Shown: positions 43,382 through 53,204, counted from the stretch's first letter. The stretch is 64,000 nucleotides of DNA from JAJZVS01 sp963708095 (GCA_963708095.1 OY970182.1:1736001-1800000), one strand, 5' to 3'. Numbers and translations are program-made. The notes: generated by a model from the letters alone, not told the origin.

Positions 43382-44488
43382 TCAGGCCGCCGCGGACAGC
43401 GCGAGCGGCGGGAATACGCTGATCTTGTGCGGGTCGAACCGCAGCCCCACGGTCTCGCCGGTCTCGAATCCCTGGCGCGGATGGGTCTGCACCCGCAGCA
43501 CGAGCTCCGGCCCGATCCTCACCTGGTACTCGGTGAGATTGCCGAGGAAGACGCGGTCCAGGATGGTGCCGCCGGCGGCGCCGGGGCCGACATCCGTGGG
43601 CGGGCCCAGGCTGATATCCTCGGGGCGGATACCGAGTTCCACCGCCTGCCCGGTGGCGCAGCCCGGCGGCAGCTTTAGGTCGAGCGGCGGCCCGCCGGCC
43701 ACCGCAACCATCCCGCGCCCGGCGGATGCCGACAGCACGCGGCCCGGCACCAGGTTCACGAGCCCCATAAAATCGGCGACGATGCGGTTCACCGGCCGGC
43801 CGTAGATTTCCTGCGGCGTGCCGTATTGCTGCATGCGGCCGCCGTGCATGACGGCGATGCGGTCCGACAGCGCCAGCGCCTCGGTCTGGTCGTGGGTGAC
43901 ATAGATGAAGGTGATGCCGGTGCGGCGCTGCACTTGTTTCAACTCCACCCGCAGCCGTTCGCGCAGCTTGGCGTCCAGGTTGCTGAGCGGTTCGTCCAGC
44001 AGCAGGATCTCGGGTTCCACGACCAGGCTGCGCGCCAGGGCGACGCGTTGCTGCTGGCCGCCGCTGAGCTCGGCCGGGTAGCGCCCCTCCAGGCCGGCGA
44101 GATTGACCAGATCGAGCATCCGTTCCACCTGGGCACGCATCTGCGGCCCGGCGATGCGCCGCAGGCGCAGGCCGAAAGCGACGTTCTCGAACACCGTCTT
44201 GTGCGGCCAGACGGCGTAGTTCTGGAACACCATGCCCATGCCGCGGCCCTCGGGCGGGACGACGTCCGCGGGCGAGGATACCAGCCGGCTGCCGACATGG
44301 ATGCTGCCCGTGTCGGGCCTGATGTAGCCCGCGATCAGCCGCAAGGTCGTGGTCTTGCCGCAGCCGCTGGGGCCGAGCAGGGTGACGAAGGCGCCCGCCT
44401 CGATGTCGAGATCGAGGTCGGCGACGGCGGCGGCATCCGACCGGCCGCCGTAGGATTTCGAGAGGTTCCTGATACTGATCCCGGCCAT
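43382..44488 (-). CDS. ABC transporter ATP-binding protein (PotA/FbpC type)
   Basis: A 368-residue ATPase. Walker A is GPSGCGKTT near residue 40, the Q-loop is MVFQNYAVWPH, the signature LSGGQQQRVALAR, Walker B LLLDEPLSNLD, and the switch His is in YVTHDQTEA. The C-terminal ~120 residues form a TOBE-like domain with ELGIRPEDISLG. The order and type match iron, phosphonate or putrescine-class importers. The ATG at 44488 lies 11 nt from the permease stop. Confidence 0.95.
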   Translation of the reverse strand: MAGISIRNLSKSYGGRSDAAAVADLDLDIEAGAFVTLLGPSGCGKTTTLRLIAGYIRPDTGSIHVGSRLVSSPADVVPPEGRGMGMVFQNYAVWPHKTVFENVAFGLRLRRIAGPQMRAQVERMLDLVNLAGLEGRYPAELSGGQQQRVALARSLVVEPEILLLDEPLSNLDAKLRERLRVELKQVQRRTGITFIYVTHDQTEALALSDRIAVMHGGRMQQYGTPQEIYGRPVNRIVADFMGLVNLVPGRVLSASAGRGMVAVAGGPPLDLKLPPGCATGQAVELGIRPEDISLGPPTDVGPGAAGGTILDRVFLGNLTEYQVRIGPELVLRVQTHPRQGFETGETVGLRFDPHKISVFPPLALSAAA

Positions 44489-44499
44489 CGGATTTTCCT

Positions 44500-46239
44500 T
44501 CAGGACATGCCGCCGAAGCGCGCCATGCCTACATTTCCGGCCTTGCGGACAGCCCATATCGCGAGGGCGATGATCATCATGTTCACCATCGCCAGGGCCG
44601 CCACCGCCTCGGTATAGCCGGTGTCGTACAGGTTGTAGATTTCCACTGCGATGGTCACCGATTTCGAGCTGAACAGCAGGATCGACGCGCTCAGCTCCTG
44701 GATGGCGGGCACGAAGACCAGCAGCCAGCCGGCCATCAGGCCGGGGCGGATCAGCGGCAGGGTGATCTCGCGCATCGTCCGTCCCCAGGACGCGCCGAGG
44801 ATGCCCGCGCTTTCCTCAAGCGACGCATCCACCTGCCGCAACGACGTGTTGGCCGCGCGCGTGCCAAGCGGGACGTAGCGCCCGACATAGGCGAGCAGCA
44901 GGATGGTCAGGGTGCCGTACAGGGCCAGCGGCAGGCGCAGCCAGAACTGGATCAGCGCCACCGCCATCACCATCCCCGGCAGCCCCAATGGGACGAGGGC
45001 GACATAGTCCAGAATCCACCTGCCGCGCAGCCTGGTGCGCAGGTCGATCCAGGCGATCAGCGCCCCCAGCACGACGACCAGGCTGGCCGCCGCGGTCGCC
45101 AGGTAGAGGCTGTTGAGGATCGCCCCGCGGGTGCCGCTCTCGGTCAGCACGAAACGATAATTCGCGAACGTCAGGTGTTTCCAGAACGCCAGCCCCCAGG
45201 ATTTGCTGAGCGAGACGGCGATCAGGGTGCCGTACGGCGCGACGAGCGCGACCAGTGCCACCAGCACGCAGAATGCCAGCAGCAGCCAGCGGCCGGGGCC
45301 GATATCCAGCAGTTGCACGCGGCTGCCTTTGCCTGCCAGGGTCACGTAGGAGCGCCGCGCCAGGAAGCGCCGCTGTGCGAACAGGGCCGCCATCGTAATG
45401 GCGACGAAGATCAGCGACAACGCCGAGGCCACACCATATTGCGGCGGATAGTCGAACAGCGAGTAGATCCGCGTCGTGAGGGTAACGACCCGTCCCGGCA
45501 GGCCGATGATGGCCTGCGAGCCGAACAAGGCGATGGCATTGACGAAAGCGAGCAGGATACCGGAGAGAATCGCCGGCGCCACCAGCGGGCCCGTGACCGT
45601 CAGCGCGGTGCGGAGCTTGCCGGCGCCAAGGATCTGCGCGGCTTCCTCATAGGACGCATCGACCGATTGCAAGGCGCTGCTGGCGAGCAGGAAGACGAAG
45701 GGGAAGGTGTGGATGACGGTGACCAGAACCAGCCCGGCCATCGAGAATACGTTCACCGTCAACCACGGAGCCCCCATGACGTCGCGCAGGAAGGCATTGA
45801 TGAGCCCGGCCCGCGGGCTGAGCAGGTAGACATAGGCGATCGCGGTCAGGAACGGCGGCGAAATATACGAAAGATTGACGACCGCCTGGATGAACCCCTT
45901 GGCCGGCACATTGGTCCGGCTGATCGCCCAGGCCAGCGGAACGCCGACCAGGGCGCTGAAAAACCCCGTGAGCACGCCGAGCTCCACCGAATTCCACAGC
46001 GGCACCAGGTAGAGCGGGTCGGACAATGCGGAGGCGAAATGCCGCAACGTCAGCCCGTGCGTGTCCGTCACGCTGCCGAGCACGAGCGAGGCCAGGGGGC
46101 AGACGACGAGCAGCAGCAGGGCGATGACCACGAGGGTCGTGGTGATCGGCTGCGGGCGGAATATTCGGCTCAGAATGCGCTCGGCTGGCCGGGCGCTGCC
46201 GGGCTCCGCCGGCCGGTCAGGTGCCGCCAGACTCTCCAT
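44500..46239 (-). CDS. ABC transporter permease, duplicated (FbpB/ThiP type)
   Basis: A ~579-residue inner-membrane protein with two binding-protein-dependent permease domains in one chain, about residues 70-290 and 350-570. Each carries an EAA-like loop: SYEEAAQILGAGKLRTALTVTGPL and SLEESAGILGASWGRTMREITLPLI. About 12 hydrophobic helices are visible. This tandem type pairs with a single ATPase and is common for Fe3+ and similar importers. It is the first gene of the operon. ATG 46239 was chosen; GTG 46254 is an alternative. Confidence 0.94.
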   Translation of the reverse strand: MESLAAPDRPAEPGSARPAERILSRIFRPQPITTTLVVIALLLLVVCPLASLVLGSVTDTHGLTLRHFASALSDPLYLVPLWNSVELGVLTGFFSALVGVPLAWAISRTNVPAKGFIQAVVNLSYISPPFLTAIAYVYLLSPRAGLINAFLRDVMGAPWLTVNVFSMAGLVLVTVIHTFPFVFLLASSALQSVDASYEEAAQILGAGKLRTALTVTGPLVAPAILSGILLAFVNAIALFGSQAIIGLPGRVVTLTTRIYSLFDYPPQYGVASALSLIFVAITMAALFAQRRFLARRSYVTLAGKGSRVQLLDIGPGRWLLLAFCVLVALVALVAPYGTLIAVSLSKSWGLAFWKHLTFANYRFVLTESGTRGAILNSLYLATAAASLVVVLGALIAWIDLRTRLRGRWILDYVALVPLGLPGMVMAVALIQFWLRLPLALYGTLTILLLAYVGRYVPLGTRAANTSLRQVDASLEESAGILGASWGRTMREITLPLIRPGLMAGWLLVFVPAIQELSASILLFSSKSVTIAVEIYNLYDTGYTEAVAALAMVNMMIIALAIWAVRKAGNVGMARFGGMS

Positions 46240-46621
46240 CCCTGCCGGGCCCACCGGGGGCTACTCGGCCTTGCGTCTGGGAGTGCCGGCGTCCTCGGCG
46301 GCGATCTGGACGAGCGCGGGGTGAAAATCGGAGGGAAGTGGCTGCGACGCTGTAGGCTGCCCGCCGACAAGGCAGATACGCAGACCGGTTTCGGCCGTAT
46401 GGCAGGCAAATTTCACGATCCCTCCTGGAAAGGCAAAACGGTTGAGGCAGGTTATTGACGCGGCCGACAGTTTGTCAACCGGGCGCGTGCGGCCACGTTG
46501 TTCGGCTGTCGTTCCTTGGTCGCACCATTACCAATAGACGGTTTCCGATGATCCAGACCGTCCCGCCTACCGCTCAGCTTGGCTGAAACATGTCGGGAGG
46601 GAGTGAATTTCCTGCGTTTGC
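46240..46621. other. Upstream region of the ABC operon
   Basis: About 380 nt between the ABC permease start and the IS5-type relic. It should contain the operon promoter; no confident -35/-10 pair or operator was identified. Composition is slightly less GC-rich near 46450-46600. Confidence 0.35.
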
Positions 46622-46938
46622 CTATTTCACGTAGAGCAGGTGATGGATGTTATCCAACGTCCCATCGTAGCTCCATCGATCGAGGTAATCATGGATGGTA
46701 CTTCTGGGCGGAAGGTCCTTCGGGATATCACGCCATTGGCAGCCTGAGCCGAGGATATACAGCCGAGGATATACATAAGTCCGTTCACGATCTCCCGGAT
46801 GTCGACCGTGCGTTTGTTGCCGCCCGGCTTGGCGGGCGGGATCAACGGCTCGATTTCCGCCCATTCTTCATCTGTCAGGTCATGCGTGTAGCGCAGGCCG
46901 CTACGGTCATGCCGGATACGGGTCTCGTCTGTCCACAT
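46622..46938 (-). pseudogene. IS5-family transposase fragment broken by a 14-bp tandem duplication
   Basis: The N-terminal part of an IS5/IS1031-type transposase: RYTHDLTDEEWAEIEPLIPP (residues ~16-35) is typical, then VDIREIVNGLMYI. A 14-bp tandem duplication (AGCCGAGGATATAC twice on the plus strand, near 46747-46775) shifts the frame. The correct continuation GSGCQWRDIPKDLPPRSTIHDYLDRW is in the next frame and stops at LLYVK-TAG. The catalytic DDE region is missing. It is a remnant with no terminal repeats seen. Confidence 0.85.
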
Positions 46939-47045
46939 TGGGCACCTCGCGAATCGGTCCCATACATCGAGTCACAGACGATTCGAGCCAGTCAACCCCT
47001 GCAACCAAACGATTCTAAAGACTCAATTTGTTCCCGGACGGACAC

Positions 47046-49889
47046 TCACGCCGCGAGCCCGGTCTCGATGTCGCGCGTGAGCGCGCCGTCCTGTTCGGCG
47101 AGGGCTTCCGCCTCGCGCCGGTATTTGGCGGCGAAGGCGCGGGCGGTCGGCACCAGCATCCGCACATAGGCGGCGAAGGACTCGTGGGCCTCGCCGTCCT
47201 GGGACACCGGTTTGAGGGTGCGCAGGCTGGCGACCAGGGTGCGGGTGCCGCGGTCGGCGACATCGACCGCGACCTGCAGCGCATGCAGCGCCTTCTGCGC
47301 GTCCTGCGCGGCGTTGGGCGGGGGCGGGGTCTCTCCGGCGCGCTTGGTCTTCCCTTGCCAGTCCCTGAGCGCGGTCTTGTATTCGCCGTCCTGCTTCTCC
47401 CACAGCGTCATGGCGGTGATCAGGTTGCGGCAGGACCCGCCCCGCAGCGGCGGTTCCGCCTTCGATTCCGCCGCGCCGGCGAAGGCGGCGAAGCTCGCCG
47501 AGGTGAACTCCACCGGGCCCGGGTACCATTCCTCCGGCCGCTGCACCGGCTGCAGCAGCACCGGATCGTCCGGATAGAGGGTTTCCAGGAAGGTCACGAC
47601 CTTCTGCACATTGGAATTCTTGTTGCTCAGCACTTCCTCGGTCAGGCTGCATTTCTGCATCGCCGAACGGGCGACCGGGTCCTGCTCCACCTCGGCGCCC
47701 CAGGCGATGACGTATTTCGCGAGCGTCGGGTTCTTGCGTATGGCGGCGCGGACGGTCTTGCGATCGTCCGGGTTCTCGCGCGCGCTCACGTAGTCCTTCC
47801 AGGCCTTCTTCAGCTCGGCCTCGCGCACGTATTTGGTGATCAGCACGCGCAGCGTGGAAATCCCGCTCACCGTGCTGGCGACGATATGCCCGGCCGGCGC
47901 GAACGGCCCGGCGCAGGACACCGCGCCGGCCACGATCTTGGCCGCGTTCTCGAGCGCGGAGGCGATCTCGTCGTTGCGCTTGCCGCGGGAGATGTTCATG
48001 CGGTTGGCCATCGCCTCCACCTGCACGCTCATCGCCGACTGCGCGTCGTGATAGTTCTCCCGCCATTCCGAATAGGCCTCCCAGTGCTGGGCGACCTTGC
48101 GGATGTTCTTCACGAGCTCGATCGCCGAGACGGCGATGCCGGCCTGCGGCAGGAAGGCGGCAACCGCCTGCGCCGGCAGCGAGATCAGCTGCAGCGCTAG
48201 GTCGATCACCATCTGGTCCTTCTTCAGCTGCAGGACCAGCTCCTCGATCTTCTCGACGTCGCCTTCCTCGTCGCCGGTCTCGCTGCGGTTGAGCAGATCG
48301 CGGAATTCGCGCTCGTCCTCCGCCATCTCGGCGTCGAACGTTTGCAGCTCGGCGTCCTGCAGGGCCTTCTGCTGCTTGGCGACGGTCTCGGCGAATTTCT
48401 GCATCGCCTTCAGGGCCGGGTCGTCCTTCTTCAGGGCCTTCAACGCCTCCGGTCCCTTGGCCAGCACTTCCTTCATCAGCTTCTCCGGCGCGGAGAAGCC
48501 GGACGAGGTGGCGCCGGTGTCACGCAGCGCCTGCCACTCGAGCTCGATGACGCCCTTGGCCATCTCCGTGTTGGGCGTGTCGGTCGAGTTATTCTCCTTG
48601 TCGTACTCCGTGTCCTTCGTCTTCGCCTGGCTCTCGATATCCGACTTGTTGTGGTCGAACTTGTAGGTGGAGCCGGCATCGACGCCGCTCTGCAGCGCCT
48701 GCTGCAGGATTTTCAGCAGGTTCTCCGGCGAGGGCTCGCCGTCCTTGAACAGGGCGACGAGGGCGGTCTTGAAGGTCTTGATCGCGCCGGCAACGATGGT
48801 ACCGAACTCGTTGTACTGCAGCACGCCGCTGCCGCCGGGGCCGGTGTCGGTGCCGCCGGTCGATTTGACGTCGTAGGTGAAGCAGGTGCAGCAGCCCTGG
48901 ATCGTGTCGGCGACATCGTCCAGGATATCGACGTATTTCTTGTTCTTGATCTTGACGTAGACGGCCGGTCCGCTCATCGCGATGCCGATCCCGTAGGCGA
49001 TCGACTTGCCGAGGTTCACCTCGTCCGAGGTGCCGCCCGAATAAGCCGCGTTGATCAGCGTCTGCGCACTCTTCACCACATCCTTGGCGATGACCTCGAC
49101 GTTTTTCTTGTTGAGCTTGCCGTCCTCCTTCAGCACCGCCTTCGTCACCGTGGTCACGCCGGAGAGCGTGGTCTGGACGCCCTTGATGATCATCGCGACT
49201 TCATAGGGGTTCTTGGTCACCCCGAGCGCGCCGAGATCGCCGGTGACCGCCGAGGCCGCCCCCGCCAGCCCGTCAATCACGTCCTTCGCGATCCCGAGCC
49301 GCTGCATCGCCTCGTCATATTTGCTGAGCCCGTCGGTATAGGCGGAGAGCCGCGTCTCGTATTCGCCGGAGGCGCCGGCGAAGGTGCGCGCCACCTCGCT
49401 GTAGCGGTCCGGGATGGCGTTCTCCGGGATCAGCTTGCGCCGCATCAGCGGTGCCCAGATCGCCTCGCTGATCTCCTTGTCGCTGAACAGCGGCTTGCGC
49501 GTCGCCGTGTCCTGGGCGCGGCGCAGCTTCTCGACCTCGGTCGCGATGATCGACTGCGCGTTCATCAGCTGGGCGAAGACCTTGCCTTTCTCCTCGTCCT
49601 TCATCCCGGTCGCGTCCTTGAGGTCGTGGCCGGTGTCGAATTCCTCGTTCGGGTCCTCGCCGATCGAGGTCATGGTGATCTTGCGGCCCAGGAAGCCGCT
49701 CAGCGTGTCGATCTGGAAGTTCTCGCCGACCCTGATGTCGCCGACGCTCTGGTCGATCTTCTCGCGCGCCGCATCCAGCAACTCCTGCTTGCGCGTCTCC
49801 ATCGCGAGCGCGGTGTCCATCCCCGGCACGGCGCCGGCGGCGTTGTTGATCCACTGGATCTGGGGCGGTGACAAGTCCGAAGGCGGCAT
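47046..49889 (-). CDS. Large helical protein A of a three-gene operon, unknown function
   Basis: 947 residues, no family recognised. The protein is largely alpha-helical and charged, with three visible zones. Residues ~25-200 include ETRKQELLDAAREKIDQ. A middle part has hydrophobic stretches near 200-225 and 297-315 and a Cys cluster (CC-T-C, 333-336). Residues 561-596 and 651-685 are two longer hydrophobic segments separated by a charged helix; the C-terminus is mixed. There is no signal peptide. The hydrophobic-charged-hydrophobic arrangement could be membrane insertion (as in alpha-helical pore-forming proteins) or a buried core; both are guesses. It is the last gene of the operon, 6 nt after gene B. 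Confidence 0.75.
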   Translation of the reverse strand: MPPSDLSPPQIQWINNAAGAVPGMDTALAMETRKQELLDAAREKIDQSVGDIRVGENFQIDTLSGFLGRKITMTSIGEDPNEEFDTGHDLKDATGMKDEEKGKVFAQLMNAQSIIATEVEKLRRAQDTATRKPLFSDKEISEAIWAPLMRRKLIPENAIPDRYSEVARTFAGASGEYETRLSAYTDGLSKYDEAMQRLGIAKDVIDGLAGAASAVTGDLGALGVTKNPYEVAMIIKGVQTTLSGVTTVTKAVLKEDGKLNKKNVEVIAKDVVKSAQTLINAAYSGGTSDEVNLGKSIAYGIGIAMSGPAVYVKIKNKKYVDILDDVADTIQGCCTCFTYDVKSTGGTDTGPGGSGVLQYNEFGTIVAGAIKTFKTALVALFKDGEPSPENLLKILQQALQSGVDAGSTYKFDHNKSDIESQAKTKDTEYDKENNSTDTPNTEMAKGVIELEWQALRDTGATSSGFSAPEKLMKEVLAKGPEALKALKKDDPALKAMQKFAETVAKQQKALQDAELQTFDAEMAEDEREFRDLLNRSETGDEEGDVEKIEELVLQLKKDQMVIDLALQLISLPAQAVAAFLPQAGIAVSAIELVKNIRKVAQHWEAYSEWRENYHDAQSAMSVQVEAMANRMNISRGKRNDEIASALENAAKIVAGAVSCAGPFAPAGHIVASTVSGISTLRVLITKYVREAELKKAWKDYVSARENPDDRKTVRAAIRKNPTLAKYVIAWGAEVEQDPVARSAMQKCSLTEEVLSNKNSNVQKVVTFLETLYPDDPVLLQPVQRPEEWYPGPVEFTSASFAAFAGAAESKAEPPLRGGSCRNLITAMTLWEKQDGEYKTALRDWQGKTKRAGETPPPPNAAQDAQKALHALQVAVDVADRGTRTLVASLRTLKPVSQDGEAHESFAAYVRMLVPTARAFAAKYRREAEALAEQDGALTRDIETGLAA

Positions 49890-49895
49890 GGTGGG

Positions 49896-52445
49896 TTACT
49901 CCACGCAGGTCAGGATGGTATAGCGAAGGCGGTCGAGCCCGCCGTACAGCCGGCGCGGCACGGCGCGCGCGGCCGGGATGGGCGAGGCGGCGAGCAGCTC
50001 GGTGAGCGGATGCGCCTGCAGTCCGCGCTGCAGATCGGCGATGCCGGCGAGCGCGTCCTCGCGCGCCTGGCGCCGCTCCTGCTCGGGCCTCGTGTCGTCG
50101 GACAGCGCGCCGAGATAGGGGCGCAGCAGGCTGCGGCCCTTGGCGAAGGTCGTGCGATAGGCCTCGACGCGCCGGCCCAGCCGACGCACCGACTTCGCGA
50201 CCTCGTCGTCGCCCGGATCGTACTCGTCGAGGATTTTCTTCAGCTCGACCAGGTTGGCGGCGGCCTCGGCGCGGGTGTTGCGCCACTCGTTGTAGAGGTC
50301 GGGGAGGCTCCGGGCGCGGCGCCGTGCCTCGCCTTCGGGATGCGCCAGCACGAGGTCGATGCGCTGCTGCATGCGGTCCATCGTCTTGGTGGCTTTCGTC
50401 ACGTCCAGCGCGTCGATCTCGGCTTCCGCCTGCTCGCGCATCCGCTGCAGCTGGTCGATCGCGTTCGTGTCGCCGTCCGCCCCCTTGACCGCCGCGGTTG
50501 CCTCCTCCAGCTGCATCTTCAGGCTGTAGAGCCGCTCTTCCAGCGGCTTGCGCGTATCCTTGTCCTGCTGCTTCTTGGCCTTCTCTTCCTGCTTCTTCTG
50601 CTGGTGCGTGTCCTCGGCCGCCTGCAGCAGGTCGCGGCTGTTCTTGATGTCCTTGAACGCGGTTTGCAGTTCCCCCAGCAGCTTCTCGAGCGTCGCCCTG
50701 GTGGGCGGCGTCTTGTCCAGCTCGTCTGCCAGCGCGTTCAGCGCCACCTGCGGGGCGTTGGGCATCGGCGGCTCGTAGCCCTCCAGCATCACGCCGAGGT
50801 AGATGTCGAATTTCTCCCGCTGCACCGGCTTGACGTCGTTCTCGATGTAGTCGCCGAGCGCAATGGCTTCCGGCTGCTTGGCCTCGAAGCTGTTCTTGAT
50901 CTTGTCGAGCGCGGTGGAGGCCGCCTTCGCCTTGGTGGTCGGCAGGCTCTTCTCCAGCTTCGCCAGATCGTCGCCGACCGCCTTCCACTCCTTGGGGCAG
51001 TAGGTGGGGAAGGGCTTGTTCTTGCCGTCGGCGTCCTTGATCGCCTGCTTCAGGCTCGCGAGCCGGGCGTCGAAATTGCCGATCGCGCCGCGGTCGGTGG
51101 CGATCCCCTGCACCAGGGTCAGCACCGTCTTGGTCAGTGGCCAGGCGGCGGCGAGGTTCGCGAGCGTCTCGCCGGTCAGACCCGGCGAATCCTTGGTCAG
51201 CTGGCTCGGCGGCATCATCCGCGCGATCGACTCCATGGCGGCGTCGATCTGCTTCCAGTCGGCCTTGAACACCGCCATATCCCTGGTGTCCTTGACGGTG
51301 CGGATCGCATCGTCGAGCTGCCGGCGCAGATCATCGACATCCCCACGCAGCGTCTTCGCGGTGTTGGCGACGTCCTTTCCGGCGGCGGTGATCCGCTTCA
51401 CCAGATCCTTCGCCAGCGCATCGGCGTCGAGCGCGGGATCCTGCGGCTTGCTCAGCCTGGCGTGGGTCTGGGCCGCCTCGATGGCAAAACTCTGAAAGCG
51501 GCTATCGCCCATCGGCTCGGCGAGCTGGCGGAAGGTCTCGAGCGGACCGTTGACCTGATCGTCGAAGGTCTTCACCGCCTCCTTGCACTGATCGCCCTGG
51601 GTGATCGCCTCGCCGGCCGTCTCTGCGTAGTCTTCCGCGTATTTGGCGGCGTCGATCTCCTTCAGCGCCGCCTCGGCCAGGCGCTCGATGGCGGGGGGGT
51701 TGAGCAACCCGCCCTCCGGGTACATCGCCGCCTTCAGCTGGGCGAGCTTCAGCGCCAGTGGCGCGCGCGCCACCTCGTCGCCCATGTAGTCTTCCAGGTC
51801 CTCCATCACCTTGGCGCCGCGGTCGAGCACATAGGTGTAGTCGGCGACCGCGTTGCGCTGCTCGGCGATGTAGTCCGCCGCCTCCGTGATCGCGCCGCGC
51901 AGCTCCTTGATCTCGCTCTCGATCTCGGTCTTGCGCGCGTCGGTGACGATGCTGGCGTTGATCTGCAGGCGGATGCGCTCGGCCTGGCCGTTCAGGGCGA
52001 AGCGCGACATCGCCTCCGGCATCAGTACCTGCGGCTTGCCTGTGGTGGCGGTGAAGGTGGTGACGATGGTCTTCGCCACCTCGTCGACCGTTTTGAGCAG
52101 CAGCTTCGCCCGCGCCTGATCCTCCTTGGTCGCGGTCTTGGTCTTGAATGTCACCGGTTCGAGCTGGCGCTGCTGCTGCTCCAGCTCCGCGATCTTGGGG
52201 CGCACCTCGTTGCAGATGTCGCGTGCGGCGTCGACCAACTCCTGGCGCTTCTGGTTGGTGCGCACCTTGGCGTAGATGGTGTCGCGCGCGGTATCGAGGC
52301 GCCCGATCACCTCTTTCGCCTTGTCGCTCTTCGGCAGCTTCAGCGCCCGCGCGCGCAGCGCGGTGACCTCCTCCCGCATCGGCTTGCGTTTTACCTTGCC
52401 GATGTGGAACGTGTTGCAGAAACGGTCGCTGAGGCTGGTGCTCAT
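49896..52445 (-). CDS. Large coiled-coil protein B of a three-gene operon, unknown function
   Basis: 849 residues, no family recognised. Almost entirely predicted helix with long heptad-like, Lys/Glu/Gln-rich stretches, including a very charged segment (HQQKKQEEKAKKQQDKDTRK) near residue 665. The N-terminal NQKRQELVDAARDICNEV resembles ETRKQELLDAAREKIDQSV in protein A, so the two may share a domain. No signal peptide, membrane helix or catalytic motif was seen. The ATG at 52445 was chosen because an upstream extension would overlap gene C. It lies 17 nt from gene C and 6 nt from gene A. A structural, scaffold or filament role is possible but only inferred. Confidence 0.75.
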   Translation of the reverse strand: MSTSLSDRFCNTFHIGKVKRKPMREEVTALRARALKLPKSDKAKEVIGRLDTARDTIYAKVRTNQKRQELVDAARDICNEVRPKIAELEQQQRQLEPVTFKTKTATKEDQARAKLLLKTVDEVAKTIVTTFTATTGKPQVLMPEAMSRFALNGQAERIRLQINASIVTDARKTEIESEIKELRGAITEAADYIAEQRNAVADYTYVLDRGAKVMEDLEDYMGDEVARAPLALKLAQLKAAMYPEGGLLNPPAIERLAEAALKEIDAAKYAEDYAETAGEAITQGDQCKEAVKTFDDQVNGPLETFRQLAEPMGDSRFQSFAIEAAQTHARLSKPQDPALDADALAKDLVKRITAAGKDVANTAKTLRGDVDDLRRQLDDAIRTVKDTRDMAVFKADWKQIDAAMESIARMMPPSQLTKDSPGLTGETLANLAAAWPLTKTVLTLVQGIATDRGAIGNFDARLASLKQAIKDADGKNKPFPTYCPKEWKAVGDDLAKLEKSLPTTKAKAASTALDKIKNSFEAKQPEAIALGDYIENDVKPVQREKFDIYLGVMLEGYEPPMPNAPQVALNALADELDKTPPTRATLEKLLGELQTAFKDIKNSRDLLQAAEDTHQQKKQEEKAKKQQDKDTRKPLEERLYSLKMQLEEATAAVKGADGDTNAIDQLQRMREQAEAEIDALDVTKATKTMDRMQQRIDLVLAHPEGEARRRARSLPDLYNEWRNTRAEAAANLVELKKILDEYDPGDDEVAKSVRRLGRRVEAYRTTFAKGRSLLRPYLGALSDDTRPEQERRQAREDALAGIADLQRGLQAHPLTELLAASPIPAARAVPRRLYGGLDRLRYTILTCVE

Positions 52446-52462
52446 TCGTGTTCCTCCTGAGT

Positions 52463-53179
52463 CTAGGCGCGGGCCGCGCGGGCGGCGAGGACCGTGCGCA
52501 GCTCCGCCAGCGCGGTGAGCGCCGGCGCGGCGATGTCGATGGGCTGCAGCCCGTTGTCTTCGACGATCGCGATCGTCTCGTCGCCTCGCAGCGCCGCCTC
52601 GGTCTGGCCGATCCGTTCCAGCACCTGTTGCATCCCCTTGGCGCGCCGCTCCCCGGCGGCGTTGATCGCCGCATCGACCTGATCGGCGAGGCCGATGCTC
52701 AGCCGCGCGACGACCGGATCGAGCCGCGCGTCGAGCTCGTCGCGGACCTCGTCGAGTTCTTCGGGCTCGTGCTCGTCTTCGGCGCGCAAGGTCGCGATGA
52801 TGGTGGCCTTGAAGGCGGCAATGGCGTCGGCCACCTGGGCGCAGGCATCCCGCCAGGCACGGGCGGCGCGCACCACCTCCGCCGCCTCGTCGCCACGGGC
52901 GCCGGAGAGGGCACCGGTGATCTGCGGCTCGATCTCCTCCAGCACGGCGGCAACGGTGCTCCACTCGCCGGCCTTGAGCGCGGCGACCCCCTGAGCGAAG
53001 CGCTTCGCCAGCGCCACGAAGCCCGGGGTGGCGGAAAGCTCGCGCAAGCGCAGGCCAAGCTCGTTGAGCTGCCCCCGCAGGCCGGGGGGTTCGGACGTGG
53101 TACCGCCCGCCGGGTCGATGCCGAGCACGCGCTGCAGCCAGTCGCGCTTCTCATCGACCGCCCTGAGTGTTTCCGACAT
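52463..53179 (-). CDS. Helical protein C, first gene of a three-gene operon, unknown function
   Basis: 238 residues, no family recognised. It is mostly alpha-helical and acidic; the middle AAEVVRAARAWRDACAQVADAIAAFKATI is a clear amphipathic helix, and EDEHEPEELDEVRDELDARLD is a charged one. The N-terminus DEKRDWLQRVLGIDP is followed by a Gly/Pro-rich linker. No signal peptide or membrane segment. AGGGAGCGGGG stands directly before the ATG at 53179. As the smallest and first-translated protein, it may be a chaperone, adaptor or regulator for A and B, which is speculation from position. Confidence 0.75.
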   Translation of the reverse strand: MSETLRAVDEKRDWLQRVLGIDPAGGTTSEPPGLRGQLNELGLRLRELSATPGFVALAKRFAQGVAALKAGEWSTVAAVLEEIEPQITGALSGARGDEAAEVVRAARAWRDACAQVADAIAAFKATIIATLRAEDEHEPEELDEVRDELDARLDPVVARLSIGLADQVDAAINAAGERRAKGMQQVLERIGQTEAALRGDETIAIVEDNGLQPIDIAAPALTALAELRTVLAARAARA

Positions 53180-53204
53180 CCCCCGCTCCCTGTCCCGCAG
53201 CGTC

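Noticed and set aside
50010..52460. Long plus-strand frame opposite protein B
   Set aside because: It is the antisense shadow of a Lys/Glu-rich gene and contains long Arg/Leu/His runs without domain features.
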